A stretch of 64,000 nt of DNA from DATARH01 sp963847345 (GTDB lineage: Bacteria; Pseudomonadota; Alphaproteobacteria; ATCC43930; CGMCC-115725): assembly GCA_963847345.1 (NCBI GenBank), contig CAWJZU010000015.1, forward strand, positions 371,229 to 435,228. Direction: 5' to 3'. The notes beneath the pieces were generated by a model that had not been told where the DNA came from, made no database searches, and worked only from the letters and a program-made list of their open reading frames with translations. Positions within the stretch are counted from its first letter, which is position 1. Every line of letters starts with the position of its first letter. The position numbers and the translations under genes are program-made. Shown in pieces: positions 18,406 to 27,386 of the stretch.

Positions 18406-19278
18406 ATGCCCCCCGAACATTTCGATCCTCTTTATCCAAGTACCATCGCCGAAAATAACCTCAGATTACCGGATGCCATCACGATCGTGCACGGGCCGCG
18501 GCGCCTGCTGGCACGCTTCCTGCTGGAAGGCGACAAGGCAGCCCGCGAGCAGGGGCTGTATCTGCGGGTCCGGCACGATTTCGACGCCTTGCTGTCCCTG
18601 AACCGGGAGGAGGTGGCGCGCGGCAACTGGCGTCCGCTTCTCGAGATGTTCAGCGCCGAGCACGCGACATTGAACTATGAAAACGCATTTTGGGTGTCCG
18701 GTGAAAACACCGATGGCGAAATCGTCGCGACCTTCGGGGGACGCCTATACGATTGGCGAAACACAAATCTTGCCGAGCAGGCCTGTGCGATGTTCCACGG
18801 CGAGGATCGCGGTCAGGGCTGCATTATAACGGCGGACGCGGCGTGGCGGATTTCCGGCAACGTGATCGCCGCCGGCATCGCCTGGGTGCGACCCGACTAC
18901 CGCCGCCGCCACCTGTCGCGGCTGGTCCCGCGGATCGGCAAGGCGTATGCGTGCGCCCGCTGGCCGGTAGACTGGATATTCGGCTATGTGTCGAGCGAGC
19001 ACGCCAAATGGGGCATGCCGGCAAGCTATGGCCATCGAAATGTCAGCCACAGCGTCACCTATCCCGGCACGCCCTGGTCGGACCTCGCCATCGCGTATAG
19101 CAGCGCCGACGATGTCTATGAGGACATCGCGAGCTTCCTCGACTCCGAGTTGTCGGACGCCGTCTCCTCCCAGGCGGATAACGATTTGGCCGCGGCGCCC
19201 CCGCTGACGGTCCGGGAACACAGCGTGACAAAAATTTCCTCCGACGGCGTTTTCCAGGGCAGCACCAACCTCTCGTAG
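18406..19278 (+). CDS. Possible GNAT-fold protein, function unknown
   Basis: 290 residues from ATG 18406 (an upstream ATG at 18370 would add 12). The segment AAGIAWVRPDYRRRHLSRLVPRIGKAYA resembles the acetyl-CoA-binding strand-turn-helix of GNAT acetyltransferases (R-x-x-hydrophobic pattern), but the Gly-rich turn is not canonical. Earlier residues (IVHGPRRLLARFLLEGDKAARE) look like a structured N-terminal domain. No signal peptide. Its last 163 bases overlap the convergent gene on the other strand, so the very C terminus is uncertain. Confidence 0.6.
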   Translation: MPPEHFDPLYPSTIAENNLRLPDAITIVHGPRRLLARFLLEGDKAAREQGLYLRVRHDFDALLSLNREEVARGNWRPLLEMFSAEHATLNYENAFWVSGENTDGEIVATFGGRLYDWRNTNLAEQACAMFHGEDRGQGCIITADAAWRISGNVIAAGIAWVRPDYRRRHLSRLVPRIGKAYACARWPVDWIFGYVSSEHAKWGMPASYGHRNVSHSVTYPGTPWSDLAIAYSSADDVYEDIASFLDSELSDAVSSQADNDLAAAPPLTVREHSVTKISSDGVFQGSTNLS

Positions 19279-20051
19279 CGGACCGGACGCCACGGCTTGC
19301 CGGGCGCGTTGCGATACTGCACCGACGTGCTGACCAGGTCGTAGCGCGGACGCCCCGATTCGGCCACCGATCGGTAGAAGCCGCTGGCCCACTCGCCGTA
19401 ATCCCTGTCGGGAATGTCCTCGACCTTCTCGCCGATCATTTTGTGAACGTATTCCTCTCCCATCCAGCCGTGCCCGTGGCCGACGAAGCGAAACACCGGA
19501 TCGTTCCGCGGCTTTATGCCGATGATCGCGAGCCGCGGCAGAAGCTGGCTGCGCATCGCCAGCGGTATGATGTTCGGGTCGAAATGCCCGAACGAAACGC
19601 GCCATTTCTGTGCGATGACCCGGAACGCGTGGTTCTCGTCCTGGAACAGCAATCCGAAATCCTGCGGCTCTACAAGAAACCGTTCGTTACTCGTTGGCGT
19701 AGAGTGCGGCCCGCAAAGCTCGGACAGGCGCGAAATCGTGGCCTCGACCGAGGACGAAATTTCGGAACGCCAGCCCTCGTCGAAATACTTGATGCGGAAC
19801 AGGCGCTGGTCCGACGACAGCAGCTGCTGCTGGACCGCGAGCAACGCCGGAAGCTCCGCGTTCCGAGGATGCAACTCGATCTCCACGATCGACTGCCGAA
19901 TCACGTCGTACTTGATGAACCCGAGATTTCTGACGGCAAAGGAAACCGCGTCGTAGTCGGGATCGGGGTCGCCCAAGGCCGCAAAAAAATCAGGTGTTCC
20001 GGGCAACACCCATTGACCTTCGGGACTGACCAGAATTGTGAGGTGCTCCAC
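19116..20051 (-). CDS. PAS-like domain protein, function unknown
   Basis: 311 residues from GTG 20051, behind a strong AGGAGGAGGG. The C-terminal half (PVFRFVGHGHGWMGEEYVHKMIG, DIPDRDYGEWASGFYRSVAE, then YERLVLPW) resembles PAS-type sensory domains of uncharacterised alphaproteobacterial proteins; the N-terminal half has no recognised domain. No output domain or membrane segment is visible. It overlaps the tail of the convergent rightward gene. Confidence 0.6.
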   Translation of the reverse strand: MEHLTILVSPEGQWVLPGTPDFFAALGDPDPDYDAVSFAVRNLGFIKYDVIRQSIVEIELHPRNAELPALLAVQQQLLSSDQRLFRIKYFDEGWRSEISSSVEATISRLSELCGPHSTPTSNERFLVEPQDFGLLFQDENHAFRVIAQKWRVSFGHFDPNIIPLAMRSQLLPRLAIIGIKPRNDPVFRFVGHGHGWMGEEYVHKMIGEKVEDIPDRDYGEWASGFYRSVAESGRPRYDLVSTSVQYRNAPGKPWRPVRYERLVLPWKTPSEEIFVTLCSRTVSGGAAAKSLSAWEETASDNSESRKLAMSS

Positions 20052-20203
20052 GATCCCTCCTCCTGTCCTGCGCCGCGCGGCCCGTATTGCGAAGGACGGG
20101 GCAGAATCCACCGAACCGGGTTAAGTTTCCGTTAAACCGCTGCGATCGATGAAGTTCTGCCGCTCGCCCGGAAGGCGCGCCACACCTCATGGCTCTGTCG
20201 GGT

Positions 20204-20875
20204 TCACGGAGGCGCGGCCGCCAGCGCCGCTCGCCGTTGCAGGAAGGCGGTCAGCTGGGTCACGATGTTGCGGCTGATCTCCTTGGCCGCGCGCTCGCGG
20301 ACCGACTGCTCGGCGACGACATCTGAGTAGTAATTAGAGAGGATGTCGAACGACTCGCCCGTGTGGGTGCTGGCTGTAAACAACTGCGAGCCGGTGGCGA
20401 GGTCGATCAGCGTGAACGTCGCGACCGCGTCGAACCGCGCGCGGGTCCCGGTCCCGATCGAGAGAATACCGAGATCGAAGCGCGTGGTCTGCAACAGCGT
20501 GCGCAACACGTAGCGCGAGGGGACCGGATCACCATTCGGGTTCAGCCACTGCCGCAGCTCCAGCGCGAGCGTCTGACCGATGCGCTCCGGGATCGGCGCA
20601 ACTTTGATCGCCGCTAAATCCTTATCGGCAGGTCCGGCTGCCCGATCGGCATAAAGCGGCGCCCAGCCGCATCCCGCCAGCGGCGCAAGGAAAACCGCGA
20701 TAGCGGTGGAGAGCAGCGCGCGACGGGTCTGTACCGTTGAACTCCCTCCCGCCCATTGGGCGAGGTGGTTGGGGTGAGGCGGGCTCCCGACGGCGCCCTT
20801 ACCCGACTCGTCCCTTGCAGAACGAGCCACCCTCTCCCGCGGTGCGGGAGAGGGTTTCTTCGGCCAGGCCATCAT
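20204..20875 (-). CDS. lptE: LPS-assembly lipoprotein LptE, with an odd N-terminal extension
   Basis: 223 residues as read from ATG 20875, which lies 3 bases after the leuS stop. A lipoprotein signal (ALLSTAIAVFLAPLAGCGWAPLYA, lipobox LAGC) begins only near residue 50, followed by an LptE-like body (RIGQTLALELRQWLN, SYVLRTLLQ-type strand, AKEISRNIVTQLTAFL). LptE plugs and assembles LptD in the outer membrane. The first ~45 residues are encoded by a palindromic intergenic repeat and are not LptE-like. A GGGAGGGA site sits just before the natural start region, but the codon there is GTA, not a normal start. Confidence 0.85.
   Translation of the reverse strand: MMAWPKKPSPAPRERVARSARDESGKGAVGSPPHPNHLAQWAGGSSTVQTRRALLSTAIAVFLAPLAGCGWAPLYADRAAGPADKDLAAIKVAPIPERIGQTLALELRQWLNPNGDPVPSRYVLRTLLQTTRFDLGILSIGTGTRARFDAVATFTLIDLATGSQLFTASTHTGESFDILSNYYSDVVAEQSVRERAAKEISRNIVTQLTAFLQRRAALAAAPP
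20830..20854. repeat. Palindromic intergenic repeat between leuS and lptE
   Basis: CCCTCTCCCGC-GGT-GCGGGAGAGGG is a perfect 11-base inverted repeat with a 3-base loop. The motif and its flanks (roughly 20755-20870) resemble a dispersed alphaproteobacterial intergenic palindrome whose translation reads PSPAPRERV. Here it lies inside the apparent lptE reading frame. Confidence 0.7.
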
Positions 20876-20878
20876 TCG

Positions 20879-23437
20879 CTAGGCGACGACGCTGACGATC
20901 CGGTTCGGCACGACGACGATCTTTCGCGGGCGCCTGCCGTCGAGCAGCCTTGCTACCTGCGGCAGCGCCAGCGCCGCTTCCTCGGCGTCGCTCGCGGCGG
21001 CGTCACGCGGCAAATCGACCGTGCCGCGCAATTTGCCGTTGACCTGGACCGCGAGCGTCACCTGTTCGTCCCGCGCCAGCTCGGGGTCGGGATTCGGCCA
21101 TACGGCGTCGGCGATCAGCTCCTCGTGCCCGAGCGTCCGCCACATTTCCTCGGCCAGATGCGGCATCATCGGACCGATCAGCCTCGTGGCAACTTCGAGC
21201 CCCTCGCGCAACACCGCACCCGCGCCGGGCTCTGCCACCGGGATCGCCTCCAAAGCGTTGGTCAGTTCGCGGATGCGCGCGACGGCGCGGTTGAAGCGGA
21301 ACCTGTCGAGGTCGTCGGTAACCGCGGCGATCGTCTTGTGGGCCGTGCGGCGCAGCGCCAGGAGACTCGGCGACAGGTTTTGCGGCATTGGGCTGCCCGG
21401 CGGCGGCAGCGCGACAGCGGGCTCCGACACCAGCCGCCATAGCCGGCTGACATAGCGCCAGGCGCCGTCAATGCCTGCCGCGGTCCATTCGAGATCGCGC
21501 TCGGGCGGGCTGTCCGACAGCAGATAGAGCCGCGCGGTGTCGGCGCCGTAGCTGTCGACGATGTCGTCGAGATCGACAACGTTCTTCTTCGACTTGCTCA
21601 TCTTTTCGAGGCGACCAACCGTCACCGGCCGCCCCGCCTCGTCGGTCAGACGCCCGTCAGCTTCGCTGACCTCCTTCGGGAAAATCCACTCCTCGGCATC
21701 GTTCTGAAAGGTCTGGTGCAGCACCATGCCCTGCGTGAACAGCCCGGCGAACGGTTCGTCGAGGTCGATATAGCCGCAGCGTTTCAGCGCGCGCGTGAAG
21801 AAGCGCGAATAGAGCAGGTGCAGCACGGCGTGCTCGACGCCGCCGATATACTGGTCGACCGGCATCCAGTATTCGGCGGCGGCGCGGTCGAACGCGACCG
21901 CGGCGCGCGCCGAGCAGAAGCGCAGGAAGTACCAGGACGATTCGAAGAACGTGTCGAACGTGTCGGTCTCGCGCTCGGCCGGGCTGTTGCAGTACGGGCA
22001 GGTCACAAATTTCCACGTCGGATGGTGGTCGAGCGGATTGCCCGGCTTGTCGAACGACACGTCCTGCGGCAATTCGACCGGCAGATCGTCCTCCGGCACC
22101 GCGACGATGCCGCAATCGGGGCAATGGATGACCGGGATCGGGCAGCCCCAATAGCGCTGCCTTGACACGCCCCAGTCGCGCAGCCGATAGGCGATCGTGC
22201 GCTGTCCCCGCCCCAATTGTTCGAGCCGCTCACCGGCCGCGCGTTTCGCCTCGGCGACCGGCAAACCGTCCAGGAAACCGGAATTGAATGCGATCCCATC
22301 CTCGACATAGGCGGTGTCGCCGATCTGGAATGTCGCCGGGTCCTGGCCGGGCGGCAGGATTACCGGGATCACCGGCAGCCCGTATTTGCGCGCGAAATCG
22401 AGGTCGCGCTGGTCGTGCGCCGGGCAGCCGAAGATCGCGCCGGTGCCGTATTCCATCAGCACGAAATTGGCGACATAGACCGGCACGCGCCAATTCTCGT
22501 CGAACGGGTGAACGGCTTCGAGGCGGGTGCGATAGCCGCGTTTCTCGGCCGCCTCGATGACGGCCTCGCTGGTGCCAAGCCGGTCGCACTCGGCAATGAA
22601 TTCGGCCAGTTTCGGATCGTCCTCGGCCAGTTTCTGCGCCAGCGGATGGTGCGGCGACAGCGCCAGGAACGAGGCGCCGAACAGCGTATCCGGGCGGGTC
22701 GTGAAGACTTCGATCGTGTCTTCCGCGCCGACAATCGGCCAATTGACCCGGGCGCCTTCCGAACGGCCGATCCAGTTCTCCTGCATCAGCCGGACGCGCT
22801 CGGGCCAGCGGTCCAGCGTCTTTATCGCGTCGAGCAGTTCCTCGCTGAATTCGGTGATGCGCAGGAACCATTGCGACAGGAGTCGCTTTTCGACGAGCGC
22901 GCCGGTGCGCCAGCCGCGCCCGTCGATGACCTGCTCATTGGCCAGCACGGTATGATCGACCGGGTCCCAGTTGACCCAGCTTTCGCGACGATAGGCGAGC
23001 CCCGCCGCAAGAAAATCGAGGAACATCTTCTGTTCGTGGCGGTAGTATTCGGGGTGGCAGGTCGCGATCTCGCGCGACCAGTCATAGGCGAACCCCATGC
23101 GCTGCAGCTGCCCGCGCATCGCCGCGATGTTCTCGGTCGTCCATTTGGCCGGATGGACGTTGCCGGCGATCGCGGCATTCTCGGCCGGCAGACCAAACGC
23201 GTCCCAACCCATCGGGTGCAGCACGTTGTAGCCCTGAGCACGGCGGTAGCGCGCGACGAGGTCGCCCATCGTGTAGTTGCGCACGTGCCCGACGTGCAGT
23301 TTGCCGGACGGATACGGGAACATTTCGAGGACATAGTATTTTGGGCGCGACTCGTCCTCGAGCGCCTCGAACGACCGGCGCTCACGCCAGGTCCGCTGCC
23401 ATTTGATTTCGTTTTCCCGGAAGTTGTAGCGCGACAT
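20879..23437 (-). CDS. leuS: Leucyl-tRNA synthetase
   Basis: 852 residues from ATG 23437. Class I signatures are present: HVGHVRNYTMGD (HIGH) near residue 50 and KMSKSKKN near residue 615. The CP1 editing domain (TRPDTLFGASFLALSPHHPL) and the zinc-like CPDCG / CPYCN pair are intact, as is the C-terminal LQVNGKLRGTVDL. It charges tRNA-Leu and edits mischarged products. It is followed directly by lptE, a conserved alphaproteobacterial order. Confidence 0.98.
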   Translation of the reverse strand: MSRYNFRENEIKWQRTWRERRSFEALEDESRPKYYVLEMFPYPSGKLHVGHVRNYTMGDLVARYRRAQGYNVLHPMGWDAFGLPAENAAIAGNVHPAKWTTENIAAMRGQLQRMGFAYDWSREIATCHPEYYRHEQKMFLDFLAAGLAYRRESWVNWDPVDHTVLANEQVIDGRGWRTGALVEKRLLSQWFLRITEFSEELLDAIKTLDRWPERVRLMQENWIGRSEGARVNWPIVGAEDTIEVFTTRPDTLFGASFLALSPHHPLAQKLAEDDPKLAEFIAECDRLGTSEAVIEAAEKRGYRTRLEAVHPFDENWRVPVYVANFVLMEYGTGAIFGCPAHDQRDLDFARKYGLPVIPVILPPGQDPATFQIGDTAYVEDGIAFNSGFLDGLPVAEAKRAAGERLEQLGRGQRTIAYRLRDWGVSRQRYWGCPIPVIHCPDCGIVAVPEDDLPVELPQDVSFDKPGNPLDHHPTWKFVTCPYCNSPAERETDTFDTFFESSWYFLRFCSARAAVAFDRAAAEYWMPVDQYIGGVEHAVLHLLYSRFFTRALKRCGYIDLDEPFAGLFTQGMVLHQTFQNDAEEWIFPKEVSEADGRLTDEAGRPVTVGRLEKMSKSKKNVVDLDDIVDSYGADTARLYLLSDSPPERDLEWTAAGIDGAWRYVSRLWRLVSEPAVALPPPGSPMPQNLSPSLLALRRTAHKTIAAVTDDLDRFRFNRAVARIRELTNALEAIPVAEPGAGAVLREGLEVATRLIGPMMPHLAEEMWRTLGHEELIADAVWPNPDPELARDEQVTLAVQVNGKLRGTVDLPRDAAASDAEEAALALPQVARLLDGRRPRKIVVVPNRIVSVVA

Positions 23438-23490
23438 GCTTGTTCCCGACACGGCCGCCCGACCCGGAAGGGTGCCGCCGATTGCTGTGG

Positions 23491-24081
23491 CTATTTACTA
23501 TAATAGGTACTGCGATAACGCTCGGCGTGGATTTGCCGTGCTCGCAGCAGGATTTCGGTTTCGAGGTCGGTGACCGCATCCTGCGATATCGGCGAGTCGG
23601 CCCATTCGCCGGTCGGCTTGCGCTCCTGCCGGTCGATGGTGACCGACAGCGAATCCGAGCGCAACGCCCGCGAAAGGATAAAGACGCTGACCCGCAGCCG
23701 TTCGCCCGGCTTGCCCGGAGGCGAATACCAGTTCGTCACAAGCAGCCCGGAGAACGGGTCCTCCGAGGAAAACCCGGCGAAGCCGAGCGCGTCGCGCGCC
23801 GCCTCCCACAACACCGGGCTGACCGTGTTACCGGTCTGCGGCCCGAAATCGCGCTCGGAGCTGCGCTTCGCCAAGCCGAGCACAGTGAATAATGTCTCGT
23901 CGGTGCGCTGAGGATCCTCGATTGCCGCCTGCCGCTGCTCTGGTGGCGCAGGAAGCCGGCCGGTAACGGGGTCCCGCGCCTCGCGCGACGGTCCGGAGCC
24001 GCAGCCGGCGGTCAACCCAACGGCCACCAACGAAAGACTTGCCGCCGCCACCAGCAGAAGGCGGTAATAGGTAACAGACAT
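23491..24081 (-). CDS. DUF3576 lipoprotein
   Basis: 196 residues; lipoprotein signal with lipobox LTAGC at about residue 27. The conserved body contains LWEAARDALGFAGFSSEDPFSG and TDWYS-like TNWYSPPGKPGERLRVSVFILS. DUF3576 proteins are alphaproteobacterial envelope lipoproteins of unknown role, commonly placed just upstream of leuS as here (53-base gap). Probably co-transcribed with leuS and lptE. Confidence 0.9.
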   Translation of the reverse strand: MSVTYYRLLLVAAASLSLVAVGLTAGCGSGPSREARDPVTGRLPAPPEQRQAAIEDPQRTDETLFTVLGLAKRSSERDFGPQTGNTVSPVLWEAARDALGFAGFSSEDPFSGLLVTNWYSPPGKPGERLRVSVFILSRALRSDSLSVTIDRQERKPTGEWADSPISQDAVTDLETEILLRARQIHAERYRSTYYSK

Positions 24082-24149
24082 TGCAAAACCCTTCGCGCCG
24101 CCTCGCGGCGGCGCGTCATCGGCAGGTTTGTGCCAGGAATGGAGCCGTT

Positions 24150-24848
24150 ATGGAAGAGCCGGCCTATTCGCAAGTCGTCGCGGCCAATCTGGGCGCGGTG
24201 GTGGGCCGCATCAAAGCCGCCGCGCGCGAAGCCGGTCGCGCGGCCGATGCGGTGAGTCTGGTGGCGGTCAGCAAGACGCATCCCGAGGCGGCCGTACGCG
24301 CCGCGCTCGCTGCCGGGCAGCGCCTGTTCGGCGAGAACCGCGTGCAGGAAGCATTGGGAAAATTTCCGCAGCTGCGGCTAGAATTTCCCGACCTGGTGCT
24401 GCACCTGATCGGCCCGCTGCAGACCAACAAGGTCAAGGAGGCGGTCGCGCATTTCGACGTGATCGAGACCGTCGATCGTCCTCGCCTCGCCGAATCACTG
24501 GCGCGCGAGATGGAGCGCAGCGGCCGCCGCGTACCGTGCTACGTCGAGGTCAACACCGGCGAGGAGCCGCAAAAGGCGGGGGTTTTCCCGGGCGCCGCCG
24601 ACGCGTTCATCCGCGACTGCCGCGACCGGCTCGGCTTGCCGATCGAGGGGCTGATGTGCATTCCGCCTGAACCCGAATCAAACCGGCACGAGGAGCCGGC
24701 GCTGCATTTCGCGCTGCTGCGCGAGATCGCGCAGCGCAACGGTCTCGCGGTGCTAAGCATGGGAATGAGCGCCGATTTCGAGACCGCGATCCGCTTCGGC
24801 GCCACGCATGTCCGGGTCGGCACCGCGATCTTTGGCGCGCGCCGATGA
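24150..24848 (+). CDS. yggS: YggS/PROSC-family pyridoxal-phosphate homeostasis protein
   Basis: 232 residues from ATG 24150. The PLP-lysine segment LVAVSKTHP, the FGENRVQEA motif, HLIGPLQTNKVKE, and the phosphate-binding end SMGMSADFETAIRFGATHVRVGTAIFG are all present. It buffers pyridoxal phosphate in the cytoplasm. Divergent from the DUF3576-leuS-lptE block, with only ~70 bases between the two starts. Confidence 0.95.
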   Translation: MEEPAYSQVVAANLGAVVGRIKAAAREAGRAADAVSLVAVSKTHPEAAVRAALAAGQRLFGENRVQEALGKFPQLRLEFPDLVLHLIGPLQTNKVKEAVAHFDVIETVDRPRLAESLAREMERSGRRVPCYVEVNTGEEPQKAGVFPGAADAFIRDCRDRLGLPIEGLMCIPPEPESNRHEEPALHFALLREIAQRNGLAVLSMGMSADFETAIRFGATHVRVGTAIFGARR

Positions 24849-25100
24849 AGGGTGAATAGCGTCTCCGGCCTCAGTGAGGGCGGTTTGGGCTTGGTCGGCA
24901 TCTCACGGCCGTCCGGGGCTTGCGAGGCAACTCCCAGACAGACTAGACCAAAGACGTCCCGTTCGGTTCGTGGCAGCGTTGCGCGACCGATCCGACGAGA
25001 CGACGGGTTTCCTCGGAAATAAAAAACCTTCTCCTGATAAGCTGCGTTTTGGTTTCAGGCGGGTTCTCCGTGTCTCTGAGAGAAATTCGAGAAGGTTACG

Positions 25101-26303
25101 ATGGACAAAAATTTTTCTACGTATCTCGACGCGGTAAGATTTACATCAGCAGCTATTGTGGTTTTCGCGCACAGCCGGCATCTGGTCGGCGAGATTGTCC
25201 CATACCAGACCTCCCTCGGGCTGCATGCTGTCGCAGTGTTTTTCGTGCTTTCAGGATATGTGATTGCATTTGCCGCATGCGAGAAAGAGCGGACGCTTTC
25301 CTCCTTCGCCATCAGCCGTCTGGCCCGCGTGTATTCAGTAGCCCTCGCTGCAATAGGTATTTCAGCGGCGGTGCAGGCCTTGAGTGCGGCGTATGACCCG
25401 TCCCCGCAGCAAACCTATCAGTTAGACGGATGGTGGAAATATCTTCCTCTGTTTCTGACATTCACCTATGAGGTGGGTCCTCTTCGCGAACAGGTCTTCG
25501 GAAACTTTCCGTTCTGGTCGTTGTCTTTCGAGGTCTGGTATTATGTAGCGTTTGCGGTTGCCTTCTTCTACACTGGCGGCCGTCGCCTGCTGCTCCTGGG
25601 CGTTGTGTTTGCCATAATGGGCGATCGGGTTTTGCTGTACTTTCCGATCTGGATCGCGGGCGCACTGCTTTATCACTGGCATGCTTGCGTACACTTGAAC
25701 CCGCCGATCGCCAGAGCACTTTATGGGTTATCATTGATTGGATTATTCGTTCTGCCGCTGAGCGGAATGGGCGAAACGGTCGATGACACGTTCAGGGCCG
25801 CCCTTAGCGGATGGTCGTATTCGCACGGGGATTGGTCCGAGCGCTTCGCCAGCTTCTACTTGATAGGAGCCCTTGCATTGCTTAACTTGTTAACTGCACG
25901 CTTTTGTCGTTTCGTGTGGCTTGATCATCCGCGAGTCCGGTTCGGCATCGTTTATTTGGCATCGTTCACCTTCACTCTTTATTTGATACATTGGCCTTTG
26001 ATGAGGGTGCCGCTTATCATGGGGTATGATTGCCACTCCCCGCTTGGTGTAATATTGCTAATCGTCTGGATAGCCGGCGCGACATGGATGGTCGGCCGAT
26101 TTACCGAGCACCGCAAACTCGTTTATCGACGCATCTTCGCCGCGTGGTTTGCCATCACGCAACAAGCTGTTCAGCGTCGCGCGCCTGTGCTGCTGCGACT
26201 GGCGGCTCCTCAGCCGCAGGGAAAATCAGCGTCCGCCGGACCGTTGCCCGGCTCGGCTTTGCCTGCCCCCAGGGCAGCGGCTGCTGATGATTCCACAGCA
26301 TGA
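25101..26303 (+). CDS. Acyltransferase-3 family membrane protein
   Basis: 400 residues with about ten membrane segments. The N terminus (YLDAVRFTSAAIVVFAHSRHL) carries the R..(x)..H pattern of acyltransferase-3 enzymes, and FWSLSFEVWYYVAF and LYLIHWPLM are further family marks. Such proteins O-acetylate sugars of surface polysaccharides. The ~50-residue tail is Ala/Pro/Arg-rich and probably cytoplasmic. Its codon use is visibly less GC-biased than its neighbours, hinting at transfer. Confidence 0.9.
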   Translation: MDKNFSTYLDAVRFTSAAIVVFAHSRHLVGEIVPYQTSLGLHAVAVFFVLSGYVIAFAACEKERTLSSFAISRLARVYSVALAAIGISAAVQALSAAYDPSPQQTYQLDGWWKYLPLFLTFTYEVGPLREQVFGNFPFWSLSFEVWYYVAFAVAFFYTGGRRLLLLGVVFAIMGDRVLLYFPIWIAGALLYHWHACVHLNPPIARALYGLSLIGLFVLPLSGMGETVDDTFRAALSGWSYSHGDWSERFASFYLIGALALLNLLTARFCRFVWLDHPRVRFGIVYLASFTFTLYLIHWPLMRVPLIMGYDCHSPLGVILLIVWIAGATWMVGRFTEHRKLVYRRIFAAWFAITQQAVQRRAPVLLRLAAPQPQGKSASAGPLPGSALPAPRAAAADDSTA

Positions 26304-26552
26304 CTGTCGTGATAAAATTAGGGCATTTCGATTACCGCTGCGCTGCCCCTGATCTTTTATCAGCCCATATCCGGCAGTGTGGTATGGGATCGGGCCGCAT
26401 TGATGAGGATGTCATGACTGCTGCCTGCTGGCGCTTGAGAGGCCCGCCCAGGGCGGTATCCGCGCATCGGGGTGAGAGTCGGGAGATCAATCCATGTTCC
26501 TGGTAGGAAATCGGAAAACGGAGCACGATGGCGCATTGTAAGGCGGCAACCG
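26304..26552. other. Spacer before the tRNA-like fragment
   Basis: No convincing gene or terminator was found in this stretch between the acyltransferase gene and the tRNA-like fragment; the short open frames overlap one another and have no family features. Confidence 0.4.
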
Positions 26553-26602
26553 GCGCGCTCCCAAAGCGCACCGCGAGGGTTCAATTCCCGACACCCGGTC
26601 CA
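26553..26602 (+). pseudogene. tRNA-Gly(CCC)-like 3' fragment
   Basis: The geometry of a tRNA 3' half is present: a 17-base anticodon arm with loop CTCCCAA (anticodon CCC, U33 kept, 4 of 5 stem pairs), a 5-base variable loop, a T loop TTCAATT with GGG/CCC stem pairs, then CACCCGG-T-CCA. No matching D arm or 5' acceptor strand (CCGGGTG) exists upstream. It resembles tRNA-Gly and is best read as a relic, possibly an old attachment site. Confidence 0.45.
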
Positions 26603-26625
26603 TCATTCAGGTACGATGGCGGCGG

Positions 26626-27237
26626 ATGAGCGAGGCAGCGCACGCGATCGTCGATTACCTCGTGCAGTCGCGCGGCGCGGTCGATGCGGCGATCGCCGAC
26701 GCCGAGTTTGTCGCGACGATCGCGGCGATCGCCGACCGCGTCACCAACGCGCTGGCGGCCGGGCACAAATTGTTGCTCGCCGGCAACGGCGGCAGCGCCG
26801 CCGACGCGCAGCACCTCGCTGGCGAGTTCCTGTCGCGGCTTCATTACGATCGCGCGCCGGTTGCGGCCGTGGCGCTGACCACCGACAGCTCGGTGCTGAC
26901 CGCGATCGGCAACGATTATGGATATGAGCAGGTTTTCGAGCGCCAGGTTCTCGGGCTCGGGCAACCCGGCGACGCGCTGATCGCGATCTCGACCTCAGGG
27001 CGCTCGCCGAACATCCTGAGCGCGCTGCGGGCGGCCCGGCAGCGCGGGCTCGTTGCGATCGGCTTTACCGGCAATGGCGGCGGCGACATGCCGGGGTTGT
27101 GCGATCTGTGCCTGCGGGCGCCCTCGGACTCGACGCCATTGATCCAGCAGCTGCACATCACCGCCGGGCACATCGTCTGCGGGCTCGTCGAAGCACGGCT
27201 CTTCCCGCGCGCAGTGATGCCGGCCGCAGTAAGATGA
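26626..27237 (+). CDS. gmhA: Phosphoheptose isomerase GmhA
   Basis: 203 residues. The SIS-domain motifs LLAGNGGSAADAQHLAGEF, LTTDSSVLTAIGNDYGYEQVF, ISTSGRSPNIL and the C-terminal QQLHITAGHIVCGLVE are classic GmhA. It converts sedoheptulose-7-phosphate to heptose-7-phosphate, the first step to ADP-heptose for LPS core. The start lies 24 bases after the tRNA-like fragment. Confidence 0.95.
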   Translation: MSEAAHAIVDYLVQSRGAVDAAIADAEFVATIAAIADRVTNALAAGHKLLLAGNGGSAADAQHLAGEFLSRLHYDRAPVAAVALTTDSSVLTAIGNDYGYEQVFERQVLGLGQPGDALIAISTSGRSPNILSALRAARQRGLVAIGFTGNGGGDMPGLCDLCLRAPSDSTPLIQQLHITAGHIVCGLVEARLFPRAVMPAAVR

Positions 27238-27263
27238 GCGTGAACGGCCGGGGGATGACGGGC

Positions 27264-27300
27264 GATCGTAAGCTGGCATATTAAAAGCCTCCTTACGATC
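27264..27300. repeat. 9-bp inverted repeat after gmhA
   Basis: GATCGTAAG (27264-27272) and CTTACGATC (27292-27300) are perfect inverted copies with a 19-base loop. There is no following T run, so it is not a standard terminator; it could be an operator for the gene starting at 27387. Confidence 0.45.
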
Positions 27301-27386
27301 CGCAAACCTGCGATGCTGTAACACCGATTGCCGGTAGCGCGGCGCGCCGCTAGCCTGAACGCCGTTCACAAAAGAGGGTTGAGCCG

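Noticed and set aside
21657..23503. Long open frames overlapping leuS on both strands
   Set aside because: Shadows of a complete leucyl-tRNA synthetase in GC-rich DNA.
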